Assembly: GCF_009668025.1 (NCBI RefSeq)
Contig: NZ_WJXZ01000001.1
Coordinates: 549,814 to 613,813, forward strand
DNA: 64,000 bases
Direction: 5' to 3'
Source of the DNA: Larkinella terrae
GTDB lineage: Bacteria; Bacteroidota; Bacteroidia; Cytophagales; Spirosomataceae
Shown here piece after piece: positions 1-8,542 of this stretch. Position 1 is the first letter of the stretch. Each line of letters begins with the position of its first letter. The position numbers and the translations under genes are program-made. The notes beneath the pieces were generated by a model, which saw only the letters and a program-made list of their open reading frames with translations, made no database searches and had not been told where the DNA came from.

Positions 1-2
1 TG

Positions 3-848
3 GTGGATTGCGACAGCGTGAGTGTGACTAATTCGTACATCGACTCGGACGACGACGGAATTTGCCTCAAATCGCACGACGCGACGAAGGTTTGCGAAAA
101 TATTTACGTCCGCAACTGCACGATCCGGTCCAGCGCCAACGCCATCAAATTCGGCACGGCCAGCTACGGCGGTTTTCGCAACATCAACATGCGCCGGATC
201 AAGGTTTACGACACCTACCGCTCGGCCATTGCGCTCGAAGCCGTTGATGGCGGTTTTATCGAAAACGTGGAAATTGATAGTCTGGAAGCCATTAATACGG
301 GAAATGCGATTTTTCTGCGCATCGGCGAACGCGTGAAAGGCAAAAAAGGGCGGCTGGAAAACGTCCGGCTGACCAACATCCGCGTCGAAGTTCCGGCGAC
401 AAAAGCGGATGCCGGTTACGAATACGAAGGGCCGATTGAAGACATGCCCCGCAACGTTTCGCCTTCCTCGATTGTCGGGATGCCCGATGCACTGGTGAAC
501 AATGTGACGCTGAAAAACGTCGAAATCATTCAGCCCGGGGGCGGTTCGGCCTCGTTCGCCAACGTGCCGCTCACGGCCCTCGACAAAGTACCCGAAAAAC
601 CGACGGCTTACCCGGATTTCTCGATGTTTGGCGAACTTCCGTCCTGGGGTTTTTACCTCCGACACGCCCAAAATATCAAGTTTGAAAACGTCCGGCTGAT
701 CTGCCAGAAAAAGGATTACCGCCCCGCCGTGGTCCTCGACGACGTAAAACAGGCCAGCTTGACGCCCATGACAATCACCGATCCGGCTCCGAAAAAGACC
801 CCGGTTTTTGTCAACCAGTCCAGCGGGATTACGTTGCCGAAAAAATAA
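3..848 (+). CDS. GH28-like (polygalacturonase family) glycosidase, C-terminal part
   Basis: The frame is open at the left edge, so only about 281 C-terminal residues are visible; the first in-frame codon seen (GTG) is not a start. The spacing of short beta strands and turns fits a right-handed parallel beta-helix. Visible residues 14-24 read DSDDDGICLKS, which matches the Asp-bearing catalytic strand of GH28 enzymes. The next strand, GHG in classical polygalacturonases, reads NAIKFGTAS then GGFRN, so the usual His is not there. Family membership is fairly secure, the substrate (probably a plant or bacterial polysaccharide) is not. A GH33 sialidase follows in the opposite direction. No downstream partner shares its strand; a palindromic repeat (family A) follows the stop. 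Confidence 0.7.
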   Translation: MDCDSVSVTNSYIDSDDDGICLKSHDATKVCENIYVRNCTIRSSANAIKFGTASYGGFRNINMRRIKVYDTYRSAIALEAVDGGFIENVEIDSLEAINTGNAIFLRIGERVKGKKGRLENVRLTNIRVEVPATKADAGYEYEGPIEDMPRNVSPSSIVGMPDALVNNVTLKNVEIIQPGGGSASFANVPLTALDKVPEKPTAYPDFSMFGELPSWGFYLRHAQNIKFENVRLICQKKDYRPAVVLDDVKQASLTPMTITDPAPKKTPVFVNQSSGITLPKK

Positions 849-850
849 TT

Positions 851-1017
851 ATGAGCTGATGAAGTGCCAGCGGCACGGCATGTTTGTAGTCAAAAGGCGG
901 TCCGATTCTCCCGCGTGCCTTTAGGCACGCAACAGGTGCAGGAAATGGCGTACCTAAAGGCACGCGGAAGGAATCGGGCTGTCTTTAGGCTAAAAATATC
1001 AGTCCGCTACGCGGCCA
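851..1017. repeat. Dispersed palindromic repeat, family A, copy 1
   Basis: This gap between the convergent GH28 and sialidase genes holds three hairpins in series: GTGCCAGCGGCAC near 864, a long stem of GCGTGCCTTTAGGCACGC (913-930) with its complement at 948-965 (one mismatch), and CCGCTACGCGG near 1004. The same order of parts occurs at 38080-38243, also between convergent genes. Bidirectional termination is a reasonable role, by inference. Confidence 0.75.
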
Positions 1018-1042
1018 ACAATTCCATAGTTCGCGTTGATAC

Positions 1043-2212
1043 TCACTCAATCAGCCACTTATACGAAAAGTGGGTGTAGACAATCTTACTATACCTATCT
1101 TTTTCATACACAATCCCGATGTTGCCGTCTTTCTGAATCACCAGATCGGAATAGGCCGACGAACCGCTGTAAATTTCCCTGCCGCCCGACCATCTTTTGC
1201 CGTCGTCGGTACTGACCCGAACCGTGAGGTTCGTCCGGGTTTTCGGACTGTTGGGATTCGAAAACAGTAATACGGTTTTGCGACGGCTGATGGGGTAGTC
1301 GATCATGCTGCCTTCGCAAACCGGGTCGGGCAGATCGGTCGCGATCCGCACCGGTTCCCAGCTTTCTCCACCGGTTTTGGAAAACGACAGCAGGCGGTTT
1401 TTCACGTCGCCCGACTGGTTCCGGCTGTTGATCAGCAAACCGCCATCCGAGGTTTCGGCGGCTGTGCTTTCGTTGCTGCCCGGATACGCCACGTCTGGCG
1501 TCAGTTTCCAGGTTTTTCCGTGATCGTCGGAGTAAAAACCGTGCGCCCGGCAATCCCGAAACTGGGGTTGCTCTGAACCGGCGGTGTGGTTGGCCGCAAC
1601 AAAAATCCGGCCTTTGTAGCGTCCTTTTTTCATCTGCAACGCGTGGCCGGGCGTGTTGGCGTACCACCGCCAGTCTTCGGGAAACGCATACGCCGGGTTC
1701 ACGTCGGGCTGATGGGGCTTGGAAACCTGCGTCGTAATGTTCACGGCATCTGCCCAGGTTTGCCCGCCGTCGGTGCTGGTTTTGTACCAGATCTCCCGAA
1801 TGCCCCCACCTTTGCGCAGCTCGCTTTCCGACATAACGCCGGTATTATAAACCAGAAACAGCCGTCCCTGCGGGAAATTTTTGTCGGCCAGATCGAAAAC
1901 CGGGGCCGGATTGCCAGCCTGGAGATTCCCATTGTCGGCGGCAATTTGTAGCGGTCCCCAGGTCCGGCCGTTGTCCTGGCTGATCCGCATGACGATGTCG
2001 ATATCGCCAAAATCATCGCAGTCCTTCCGGCGACCTTCGGCAAAGGCCAGCAGATTGCCGTTGGGCGCTTTCACAATGGCCGGAATCCGGAAACATTTAT
2101 ACCCATCTTCCCCACTCTGAAAAATGGTGGTTTCCGCGACTGGCGGTTTTTGGTCGGGTAAAACCGTCGGGTTGAGCCCTAAACTGATGGCGAGCAGGAA
2201 CGCGTGGAACAT
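1043..2212 (-). CDS. Exo-alpha-sialidase (GH33)
   Basis: Predicted to release terminal sialic acids from glycoconjugates, exported through a short N-terminal hydrophobic signal (residues 1-18). The protein is 389 residues, the size of a single catalytic six-bladed propeller. It has the FRIP motif at 41-44 (with the first catalytic Arg) and Asp boxes SxDxGxTW near 78-85, 146-153, 228-235 and 334-341, with a degenerate one near 279-285. R264 and R326 fit the remaining Arg triad, D65 or D67 the acid/base, and the Tyr near 354 or 370 the nucleophile. It has no carbohydrate-binding module. No nan catabolic gene is visible nearby, so use of the released sugar cannot be judged from this window. Confidence 0.88.
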   Translation of the reverse strand: MFHAFLLAISLGLNPTVLPDQKPPVAETTIFQSGEDGYKCFRIPAIVKAPNGNLLAFAEGRRKDCDDFGDIDIVMRISQDNGRTWGPLQIAADNGNLQAGNPAPVFDLADKNFPQGRLFLVYNTGVMSESELRKGGGIREIWYKTSTDGGQTWADAVNITTQVSKPHQPDVNPAYAFPEDWRWYANTPGHALQMKKGRYKGRIFVAANHTAGSEQPQFRDCRAHGFYSDDHGKTWKLTPDVAYPGSNESTAAETSDGGLLINSRNQSGDVKNRLLSFSKTGGESWEPVRIATDLPDPVCEGSMIDYPISRRKTVLLFSNPNSPKTRTNLTVRVSTDDGKRWSGGREIYSGSSAYSDLVIQKDGNIGIVYEKDRYSKIVYTHFSYKWLIE

Positions 2213-2334
2213 GGTGGTTCAGGAAGGGTCGGATAGCCGAAGATAGGGGGTCCGGTTTTAAAATCCAAGACCGGTTTCGGCGTTAAACGAGACAAATTTG
2301 CCTTCATTTCCGGGAAAAGTAGTTCCTTTGAACC

Positions 2335-2952
2335 ATGACAAGCTGGTATTTCATCGACTTAATCGGAACGGGCGTATTCGCCATTTCAGGGGCGCTTTCG
2401 GCCCTGAGCAAAAGGGTGTACCACGATCTGTTTGGAATCTCTTTTATCGGATTTCTAACGGCGGTCGGCGGAGGAACGACCCGTGATATCATCATGGGCG
2501 CTCACCCCATTTTCTGGATTCGTGACCCCAACTACATCATCGTCATCATGATGGGCGTGGGTATTGCCATCGTCGGCCGACGCTGGTGGTTTGGCCAGCT
2601 TCGACGCCCGTTGCTTTTTTTTGATACCCTTGGCATCGGCATTTATACCATCCTCGGCTTACAGAAAGCGTTGAGTCTGAACGTCAATAACTGGGCGGCC
2701 GTCTTATTGGGGGTGATGTCGGCTCTGTTTGGCGGTGTTCTGCGCGACACCCTGGTGAATGACATTCCTTTGATCTTTGAAAAACACGTGTATGCCACGG
2801 CTTGCCTGACGGGCGCGCTGCTTTACGTGCTGGGGCGAGAGCTGGCGATTGACCCCACTATTAATTTCCTGATTTCAGCCGCCAGCATTACCATCATCCG
2901 TCTGTTGGCCATCCGCAACAACTGGACGCTCCCCCGCATCGGCGATCAGTGA
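2335..2952 (+). CDS. TRIC/UPF0126 family membrane channel protein
   Basis: A 205-residue, almost wholly hydrophobic protein with about seven membrane segments. It is built as an internal duplication: each half carries a glycine-rich loop ending in Arg-Asp (GGGTTRD at 45-51 and GGVLRD at 133-138), the signature of the bacterial TRIC family (YicG/YadS type). Family members characterised elsewhere are trimeric monovalent cation channels; the substrate here is not known. The stop codon overlaps that of the convergent Lrp gene by 7 bases, with no terminator hairpin between them, so the two transcripts probably overlap at their ends. Confidence 0.85.
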   Translation: MTSWYFIDLIGTGVFAISGALSALSKRVYHDLFGISFIGFLTAVGGGTTRDIIMGAHPIFWIRDPNYIIVIMMGVGIAIVGRRWWFGQLRRPLLFFDTLGIGIYTILGLQKALSLNVNNWAAVLLGVMSALFGGVLRDTLVNDIPLIFEKHVYATACLTGALLYVLGRELAIDPTINFLISAASITIIRLLAIRNNWTLPRIGDQ

Positions 2953-3410
2953 ATCGGGTAGCCCAGATCGTGCTTGATTTCTTTCAGAACAAAGGTGCTG
3001 TTGAGCGTGCCAATGTTCTCAATTTCAGACAGTTTGTACTTCACAAAGTTGTGATACCGTTCCAGACTGCTGACGTGAATTTTGAGCAGAAAATCGACCT
3101 GGCCCGCCATGTGGTAGCATTCCTGCACTTCTTCCAGCTTCTTGATTTCTTCCTCAAACTTGTCAATAAACGCCTTGTCGTGGTAGCGCATTGACACCTG
3201 GCAAAACGTGGTGATCGGCTGACCCAGCAGGTTTTTGTCTAAAACCGCCACGTATTGTTTGATAAAACCCAGGTTTTCCAGTCGTTTAATTCGCTCGTAA
3301 ACCGGTGACAATGTCAGGCTCAATTGAGCCGCTAATTCCTTCGTCGTCAGCTTCGCATCTTCCTGCAAAAGCCGCAACAGTTTCTTGTCGATTTCGTCCA
3401 GTTGTTCCAT
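2946..3410 (-). CDS. Lrp/AsnC family transcriptional regulator
   Basis: A 154-residue regulator if it starts at the ATG of MEQLDEIDKKLL; eight more codons are open upstream (to 3434) but do not look like family sequence. The N-terminal winged helix-turn-helix (about 1-60, with TTKELAAQLSLT and YERIKRLENLGFI) is followed by a RAM domain that usually binds an amino acid. It is divergent from tdh-kbl across a 216-bp AT-rich gap. This suggests that it senses threonine, glycine or leucine and controls threonine breakdown; that link is inference from position. The corresponding E. coli operon is under Lrp control, which makes the idea plausible. Confidence 0.85.
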   Translation of the reverse strand: MEQLDEIDKKLLRLLQEDAKLTTKELAAQLSLTLSPVYERIKRLENLGFIKQYVAVLDKNLLGQPITTFCQVSMRYHDKAFIDKFEEEIKKLEEVQECYHMAGQVDFLLKIHVSSLERYHNFVKYKLSEIENIGTLNSTFVLKEIKHDLGYPIH

Positions 3411-3537
3411 CGCCGAAAATTTTTCTACAATCAATTCTTCCTATTCAATCAATACCGTAATAATATCTTCAATTTTTTAACTTAACCACAATATTAACTG
3501 ATTTATTGAATGAATATCCAAAAATAATCGGTATAAG

Positions 3538-3545
3538 TATATTTG
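3538..3545 (+). promoter_or_regulatory. Candidate -7 element for tdh-kbl
   Basis: TATATTTG matches the Bacteroidota -7 consensus TAnnTTTG and lies about 80 bases before the tdh start in the lrp-tdh intergenic region. No TTG-type -33 element sits at the usual distance, so this is a half-match only. Confidence 0.4.
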
Positions 3546-3626
3546 TACCATAAACAAAAAACGGTTTGGCACTACACTCGACCGGTTTTTGGCAGTGTTA
3601 AGTTTACTCTTCAAACAAACTGGAAA

Positions 3627-4589
3627 ATGAAGCGCGAAACCATTCTCGTGATCGGGGCTAATGGCCAGATCGGAACGGCCTTGCTGCCCCGGCTGCAGGC
3701 TATTTACGGGACTCGCTCTGTTGTTGCCGCCGACCTGCGACGGCCTGATCAAGAGCAGGGAATTTTTGAACAAATGGACGCCACCAAAGCCGATGAGCTA
3801 ACTGAAGTCGTTCGACGTCACCGGGTTACGCAGATTTATCACCTGGCGGCCATTCTTTCGGCCAAAGGTGAAAGTGACCCGATCTGGGCCTGGAACCTGA
3901 ACATGGCAACGCTGCTCAACGTGCTGGAAGTAGCCCGTGTCAACCGGATTCGGAAGGTTTTTGTACCGAGTTCGATTGCGGCTTTTGGCGACGATGCGCC
4001 CAAATACGAAACACCCCAGACGGCCGTGCTCGACCCGGCTACGGTTTATGGCATCAGTAAAGTAGCTGCCGAAAACTGGTCGCTTTATTACCACAAACGC
4101 TACGGTCTGGATGTGCGCTCGCTACGGTATCCGGGCCTGATCAGCTACCAGTCGATGCCGGGGGGCGGCACCACCGACTACGCCGTCGCGATTTTTCACG
4201 CGGCTGTGCAGGGACAACCGTACGAGTGTTTTTTGTCTGAAAACACACTATTACCGATGATGTATATGGACGACGCACTGCGGGCGACACTCGAACTGAT
4301 GGAAGCACCCGAAAACCGGATCAAGGTGCGAACGTCTTATAACCTGGCCGGGATGAGTTTTACACCCGCCGACCTAACGGCTTCCATTCAGACGTATTTT
4401 CCGGATTTCAAGGTCCGGTATAAACCGGATTTCCGGCAGGCCATTGCCGATTCGTGGCCCAAAACCATCGACGATACGGTGGCCCGGCGCGACTGGGGCT
4501 GGAAACCGGAATTCGACCTGCCACACATGACGCAGGAAATGATCACGCAACTTTCGACCAGTTATCACACCCTCGTTCCAACTCATTAA
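3627..4589 (+). CDS. tdh: L-threonine 3-dehydrogenase, epimerase/SDR type
   Basis: Oxidises L-threonine to 2-amino-3-ketobutyrate with NAD. This is the short-chain (UDP-glucose-4-epimerase-like) form, not the zinc alcohol dehydrogenase form of E. coli. The chosen ATG begins [16 protein letters not shown], giving 320 residues with the GxxGxxG nucleotide loop at 10-16 and the catalytic Tyr141-xxx-Lys145 (YGISK). Twenty-eight further codons are open upstream but are not family-like. The glycine C-acetyltransferase gene kbl follows on the same strand after 88 bp, filled by a family C hairpin. Together they convert threonine and CoA into glycine and acetyl-CoA. Confidence 0.88.
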   Translation: MKRETILVIGANGQIGTALLPRLQAIYGTRSVVAADLRRPDQEQGIFEQMDATKADELTEVVRRHRVTQIYHLAAILSAKGESDPIWAWNLNMATLLNVLEVARVNRIRKVFVPSSIAAFGDDAPKYETPQTAVLDPATVYGISKVAAENWSLYYHKRYGLDVRSLRYPGLISYQSMPGGGTTDYAVAIFHAAVQGQPYECFLSENTLLPMMYMDDALRATLELMEAPENRIKVRTSYNLAGMSFTPADLTASIQTYFPDFKVRYKPDFRQAIADSWPKTIDDTVARRDWGWKPEFDLPHMTQEMITQLSTSYHTLVPTH

Positions 4590-4594
4590 AAAAC

Positions 4595-4663
4595 TGCCCC
4601 TAAATCCCCTAAAGGGACTTAATAGATTCAGATCAAAGGTCCCCTTTAGGGGATTTAGGGGCA
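4595..4663. repeat. Dispersed hairpin repeat, family C, copy 1
   Basis: An inverted repeat with arms TGCCCCTAAATCCCCTAAAG and CTTTAGGGGATTTAGGGGCA (one base deleted in the left arm after AAAGG) and a loop of about 20 bases. Related copies are at 9828-9904 and 38822-38886. This copy sits inside the tdh-kbl operon, so it may attenuate or process the transcript. Confidence 0.75.
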
Positions 4664-4677
4664 AACCTAAAAACGAT

Positions 4678-5880
4678 ATGTACACGATCAGAAAAGAACT
4701 CCAACAGGAACTCGACGCGATTCGGGAAGCCGGTTTGTACAAATCCGAACGGATTATTATTTCGCCCCAATCGTCGGTCATTGCCATTCACGGCGGACGT
4801 GAGGTTCTGAACTTCTGCGCCAACAATTACCTGGGTCTGTCATCCCATCCCGACGTGATCAAAGCGGCCCACGAAACGCTGGATACGCACGGTTTTGGCC
4901 TGTCATCGGTGCGGTTTATCTGCGGAACGCAGGACATTCACAAGGAGCTGGAACGGAAAACCGCCGAGTTTGTCGGCGCCGAAGACTGCATTCTGTACGC
5001 AGCTGCGTTCGATGCCAACGGCGGGGTTTTCGAACCACTGTTGAATGAAGAAGACGCCATTATTTCCGACGAACTGAACCACGCATCAATCATCGACGGC
5101 ATCCGGTTGTGCAAAGCCCAGCGGTTTCGCTACAAACACAACGACATGGCCGATCTGGAAACGCAGCTGAAAGCAGCCGCGGGCAGTCGGCGGAAACTGA
5201 TCGTGACAGACGGCGCGTTTTCGATGGACGGCACGATTGCTCAGCTCGATAAAATTTGTGACCTGGCGGATCAATACGGCGCGATGGTGATGGTCGACGA
5301 ATGCCACGCCAGCGGTTTTCTGGGCAAAACCGGTCGCGGAACGCCGGAATACCGGAATGTTTTTGGCCGCATCGACATCATCACCGGCACCTACGGCAAA
5401 GCGCTCGGTGGCGCATCGGGCGGTTTTACCGCAGCCCGGAAAGAGATCGTGGACCTGCTGCGGCAGCGGTCGCGGCCTTATCTGTTCTCGAACACGCTGG
5501 CTCCGGCCATTGTCGGCGCGTCGCTGAAAGTGCTGGACATTTTACGGTCGTCGACGGCCCTGCGCGACAAGCTGGAAAGCAACACCCGGTTTTTCCGCGA
5601 AGCCATGACAGCCGCCGGTTTTGATATTCTGCCGGGCGAACACCCGATTGTTCCGATCATGCTGTACGACGCGCCACTGGCGCAGGAATTTGCAGCCCGG
5701 TTGTTGGACGAAGGCATTTACGTGATCGGGTTCTTTTACCCGGTAGTGCCGAAAGGCAAAGCTCGGATTCGGGTGCAGATTTCGGCCGGTCACGAACCGG
5801 AACACCTGGAAAAAGCGGTAGCCGCCTTTACGAAAATCGGCCGGGAGTTGGGGGTTATTCACTCCGAAACGGTTGCCTAA
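4678..5880 (+). CDS. kbl: Glycine C-acetyltransferase (2-amino-3-ketobutyrate CoA ligase)
   Basis: A PLP enzyme of the alpha-oxoamine synthase family that cleaves 2-amino-3-ketobutyrate with CoA to glycine and acetyl-CoA, the second step after tdh. At 400 residues it has the usual length. The PLP lysine is K241 in GTYGKALGG, and the [18 protein letters not shown] segment that precedes it is characteristic. The N-terminal NNYLGLS stretch matches the family. Other members of the fold (BioF, SPT) are possible in principle, but the tdh neighbour settles the assignment. A cluster of small palindromes (family B) follows the stop. Confidence 0.92.
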   Translation: MYTIRKELQQELDAIREAGLYKSERIIISPQSSVIAIHGGREVLNFCANNYLGLSSHPDVIKAAHETLDTHGFGLSSVRFICGTQDIHKELERKTAEFVGAEDCILYAAAFDANGGVFEPLLNEEDAIISDELNHASIIDGIRLCKAQRFRYKHNDMADLETQLKAAAGSRRKLIVTDGAFSMDGTIAQLDKICDLADQYGAMVMVDECHASGFLGKTGRGTPEYRNVFGRIDIITGTYGKALGGASGGFTAARKEIVDLLRQRSRPYLFSNTLAPAIVGASLKVLDILRSSTALRDKLESNTRFFREAMTAAGFDILPGEHPIVPIMLYDAPLAQEFAARLLDEGIYVIGFFYPVVPKGKARIRVQISAGHEPEHLEKAVAAFTKIGRELGVIHSETVA

Positions 5881-5881
5881 G

Positions 5882-6110
5882 TCAACCCCGCCGGGGTTGT
5901 GTCATGCTGACTATCCGATCTCCCCGAACTGCGTTCGGGGAGATCCAGAGTTAAGTCCTTCGGACTTTCCTCGTATCTAACTTTCTTTTTCGTAGTCTAA
6001 GGAAAAAGTCAGAACCAAATCCTTAAGCCCGAAGGGCTTAACTATGGATAACCCCGAATGCAATTCGGGGCAAAGAAGTCTCCCCGATTCACCAACCCCG
6101 AAGGGGTTGA
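5882..6110. repeat. Cluster of six short GC-rich palindromes, family B, copy 1
   Basis: The gap between convergent kbl and the alpha/beta hydrolase holds palindromes at 5883-5899 (CAACCCCGCCGGGGTTG), 5920-5942, 5953-5967 (AAGTCCTTCGGACTT), 6023-6041 (TTAAGCCCGAAGGGCTTAA), 6052-6070 (CCCCGAATGCAATTCGGGG) and 6094-6108 (AACCCCGAAGGGGTT). A worn copy with the same motifs occurs at 8343-8429. Confidence 0.7.
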
Positions 6111-6136
6111 CTCAATTCCTACAGGTTCGTCCCATA

Positions 6137-6170
6137 ATCACAGCGGTTTGAAATTTCAAACCGCTGTGAT
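6137..6170. terminator. Perfect 34-bp palindrome, likely terminator
   Basis: ATCACAGCGGTTTGAAA is followed directly by its exact complement. It lies 6 bases past the stop of the minus-strand hydrolase. No T-run follows on either side, so it may stop transcription weakly or protect the 3' end. Confidence 0.6.
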
Positions 6171-6175
6171 CGTTT

Positions 6176-6964
6176 TCAGGCATTTTTAGTAAGCCAATCC
6201 AGGATATAATCGGCATCTTCTTTCCAGGTCGGCTGGCCCAGCACGAAGTGGTTGCGGCCCGGAAATTCCTTGTAATCCAGCACGGAACCGTTGGGCTTAT
6301 ACGCATTGAAATTCCGGCGGTTCAGGTGGGCGGGGATAATGGTATCGATCTCACCGGCGGTAATCAGCAGCGGAGCGTGCGGTTTGGCAAAATCGACATA
6401 GGCCGCGCTGGTCAAACCACCCCGGGCGACGGTTTTCGATTCCGGGATCGTGTTTTCTTCGTAGGCTTTTTTCTGCTCTTCCAGCGACATGCCGTTCACG
6501 AACGCGTATTGCCAGTCTTTGAACGACATCAGGTAGGTTTTCTTCAGGGAAGTAAATAAGCCCAGCACCTTCCAACCGGCTTTCAGGAACGAGAATTCGT
6601 ACGGAATAATCCCCTGCGGAGCCACCGGATGAATGGCCACCCCGGCCACGCCCAGCCCACGGTTGATCAGAATCTGGGTAATGAGGCCACCCAGCGAGTG
6701 GCCGATGATGATCGGTTTTTCGGGTAATTTTTTGGCAAAATTGGCGTAGTAATCAACGAGTTCCGTTAAGGTCAGGGCGGCTAAATCGGTATCGTTCGGC
6801 TGGCGGTTGCGGAGTTCGGCCGCGGTTCCGTTTTTGTACGGCCAGGCTGGGGCGTAGGTTTTGAACCCTTTGCTTTCGAAGTAGGCTTGCCACTCCTTCC
6901 AACTGGTGTTAACAACGAAGGCTCCGGTGACAAAGAGGACGGTTTTGGTGCTACTGGCTTTCAT
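6176..6964 (-). CDS. Alpha/beta hydrolase
   Basis: A 262-residue cytoplasmic enzyme with the alpha/beta-hydrolase fold. The nucleophile elbow is GHSLGG with Ser90, an acid is available in AGEIDTIIP (about 218-226), and the His is in GRNHFVLGQ near 243. No signal peptide is present. The family covers esterases, lipases, thioesterases and haloperoxidases, and nothing in the sequence or the neighbours fixes the substrate. The gene appears to be single: a palindrome follows its stop and about 250 bases of non-coding sequence precede its start. Confidence 0.75.
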   Translation of the reverse strand: MKASSTKTVLFVTGAFVVNTSWKEWQAYFESKGFKTYAPAWPYKNGTAAELRNRQPNDTDLAALTLTELVDYYANFAKKLPEKPIIIGHSLGGLITQILINRGLGVAGVAIHPVAPQGIIPYEFSFLKAGWKVLGLFTSLKKTYLMSFKDWQYAFVNGMSLEEQKKAYEENTIPESKTVARGGLTSAAYVDFAKPHAPLLITAGEIDTIIPAHLNRRNFNAYKPNGSVLDYKEFPGRNHFVLGQPTWKEDADYILDWLTKNA

Positions 6965-7217
6965 GATCGTATTGTTTAAGAGTTCTGTTTTTGTCTGTCG
7001 TTCAGCGATTTGAACAGGACAAAGGTCCCCACGATCCGGCTCAATAATTTTAACCTGGGTTAAGAAAGCAAATCCGCCCGAAAAAAATCGCTGTTCTACT
7101 CTTAAAGTTTCTCCGTAGCGAGTGACTTCCTGCCGATTTTTCCGTCCAATACTACAAAACCGGCCGATTTCTTTCGTCGCCGGTATGCATCACTCACTCG
7201 TATTGGCTCATTCAACC

Positions 7218-7460
7218 ATGATAAAGTACACGCTTGTTTTAGCGGCACTGGCCTGTGTGATGGCCCTGGTTTTCATACTGACCAGCGACACGCTGCGTAT
7301 TCTCAGTGGTGTGATTACCGTCGGCCTGGTTATATGCGCTGGATTCGTTCACTCGGCGGTCCTGGTAGACGAAGATTATAATCCGATTCCGGATGAGCTC
7401 GCTGCACGACAAATTACGTTTTCCCGCCTGAATTCTACAGCTTCGGTAAGCGAATATTAA
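7218..7460 (+). CDS. Small membrane protein of unknown function
   Basis: An 80-residue protein if it starts at the ATG of MIKYTLVLAALACVMALV. The upstream open codons are rich in Arg and His and do not look coding. It has two hydrophobic segments (about 3-22 and 29-48) and a short polar tail. I recognise no family. It stands alone between the divergent hydrolase and the convergent Crp-type gene; the 253 bases before it show no clear promoter. It could be a chance reading frame, but the paired membrane segments argue for a real gene. Confidence 0.45.
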   Translation: MIKYTLVLAALACVMALVFILTSDTLRILSGVITVGLVICAGFVHSAVLVDEDYNPIPDELAARQITFSRLNSTASVSEY

Positions 7461-7487
7461 ACCAGAAGGATTCAGCGAATCAGGAAG

Positions 7488-8075
7488 TTAGCGCTGCATC
7501 ATTCGTTTTCGAATCCGGCTCAACGACGGTCCCTGAATACCGAGGTACGACGAAATGTGGTAGAGCGGAATCGTGTTGTACAGATCGGGGTGCTGCTCAA
7601 TCAGTTCCAGATACCGCTGCTCGGGCGTTTTAAACAGAAAATCTTCGGCCCGGTCCATCGCAATATTGAACGCCCGCTCGGCTACCAGTCGACCAAAATG
7701 CTCCCACTGCTGGGATTGCGCGTAAAGCTGGTTGATGTGGTTGATATGAATGTACAGAATGGTTGAATCGACCATCGACTCCGTGTAGTAATTGCAGGGC
7801 GTCTGGTTCACAAAACTCTTGTAAGAAACGACTATCTGGTTTTTTGAAAAGAAGAAAACGTTCTTTTCCTCAGCGGTTTCGCCGTGGACATAATACGTCC
7901 GGAAAACCCCGTCCAGAATAAAACCGAGGTGTTTGCAAACGTTCTTGTACTCGTTATAAAACTCCCCTTTCCGGTAGTTTTTCTTTTGCCAGTACGGAAC
8001 GGACAGGGCAAAAGCTTCCTCATCCATTCCGGCAAACTGGTTCAGCGCATAGCCCAGCAAGTCGATTTCCGTCAT
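7488..8075 (-). CDS. Crp/Fnr family transcriptional regulator
   Basis: Starts most plausibly at MTEIDLLGYALNQFAGM (196 residues). The frame is open to 8174, but that part is AT-rich and not family-like; MPTLLIERE at 8099 is a second option. An N-terminal cyclic-nucleotide-binding beta-roll (FILDGVFRTYYVHGETAEEKNVFFF) is followed by a C-terminal helix-turn-helix ending YHISSYLGIQGPSLSRIRKRMMQR. This is the Bacteroidota subtype that has lost the canonical cAMP-contact residues. It is divergent from icd across a gap with worn palindromes; whether it controls icd is open. Confidence 0.8.
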   Translation of the reverse strand: MTEIDLLGYALNQFAGMDEEAFALSVPYWQKKNYRKGEFYNEYKNVCKHLGFILDGVFRTYYVHGETAEEKNVFFFSKNQIVVSYKSFVNQTPCNYYTESMVDSTILYIHINHINQLYAQSQQWEHFGRLVAERAFNIAMDRAEDFLFKTPEQRYLELIEQHPDLYNTIPLYHISSYLGIQGPSLSRIRKRMMQR

Positions 8076-8224
8076 TTCCCTTTCGATAAGCAACGTAGGC
8101 ATTATCAACAGCCCAAGAATGATAATTGAAAAGTTTTTCCTGGAGTAACCAAATTTTATTTGATCAACAGGCAAGCAATCTACCTGAATATACGGAATAA
8201 ATTTTTACGTGCCATTCTTTTTAT

Positions 8225-8432
8225 CGATGTGGAGTAAGACGAAAGCCCGAAAGGTCTGACATAGGTTAAATGCAATTAGGGATAAAGTCGCATTCTGGTC
8301 TCATTGCCCCCGTTGGCATCGATCCGATTAGTAACTTTAGTCAAACCCGTTGGGGTTGGTGCAACGGTAATGATACCGATTGCCCTGAATACAATTCAGA
8401 GTTATCCTTTGTCAAGTCCTTCAGACTTGATT
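8225..8432. repeat. Degenerate palindrome cluster, family B, copy 2
   Basis: Between the divergent Crp-type gene and icd lies an eroded version of the 5.9-6.1 kb cluster: AAACCCGTTGGGGTTGG (8343-8359), CCCTGAATACAATTCAGAG (8383-8401) and CAAGTCCTTCAGACTTG (8413-8429), with AAGCCCGAAAGGTCT earlier. Apart from this and the icd promoter, the 467-base gap shows nothing. Confidence 0.55.
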
Positions 8433-8492
8433 TCTACTGACAATCCCCGCAATTACGATCACAAACGGCCACTACATTATGCCCAGAATTGT

Positions 8493-8500
8493 TACCTTTG
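8493..8500 (+). promoter_or_regulatory. Candidate -7 element of icd
   Basis: TACCTTTG matches TAnnTTTG and sits 43 bases before the icd ATG, the usual distance for a Bacteroidota promoter. A -33 element is not evident. Confidence 0.45.
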
Positions 8501-8542
8501 CGGCTGATTTCCTGTAACGTTTCACTTGATTGATATAAACCA

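Noticed and set aside
864-1079. 71-residue plus-strand reading frame after the GH28 gene
   Set aside because: It is translated from the family A palindrome; the matching frame at the second copy (37920-38225, minus) is equally repeat-derived and differs in every other part.
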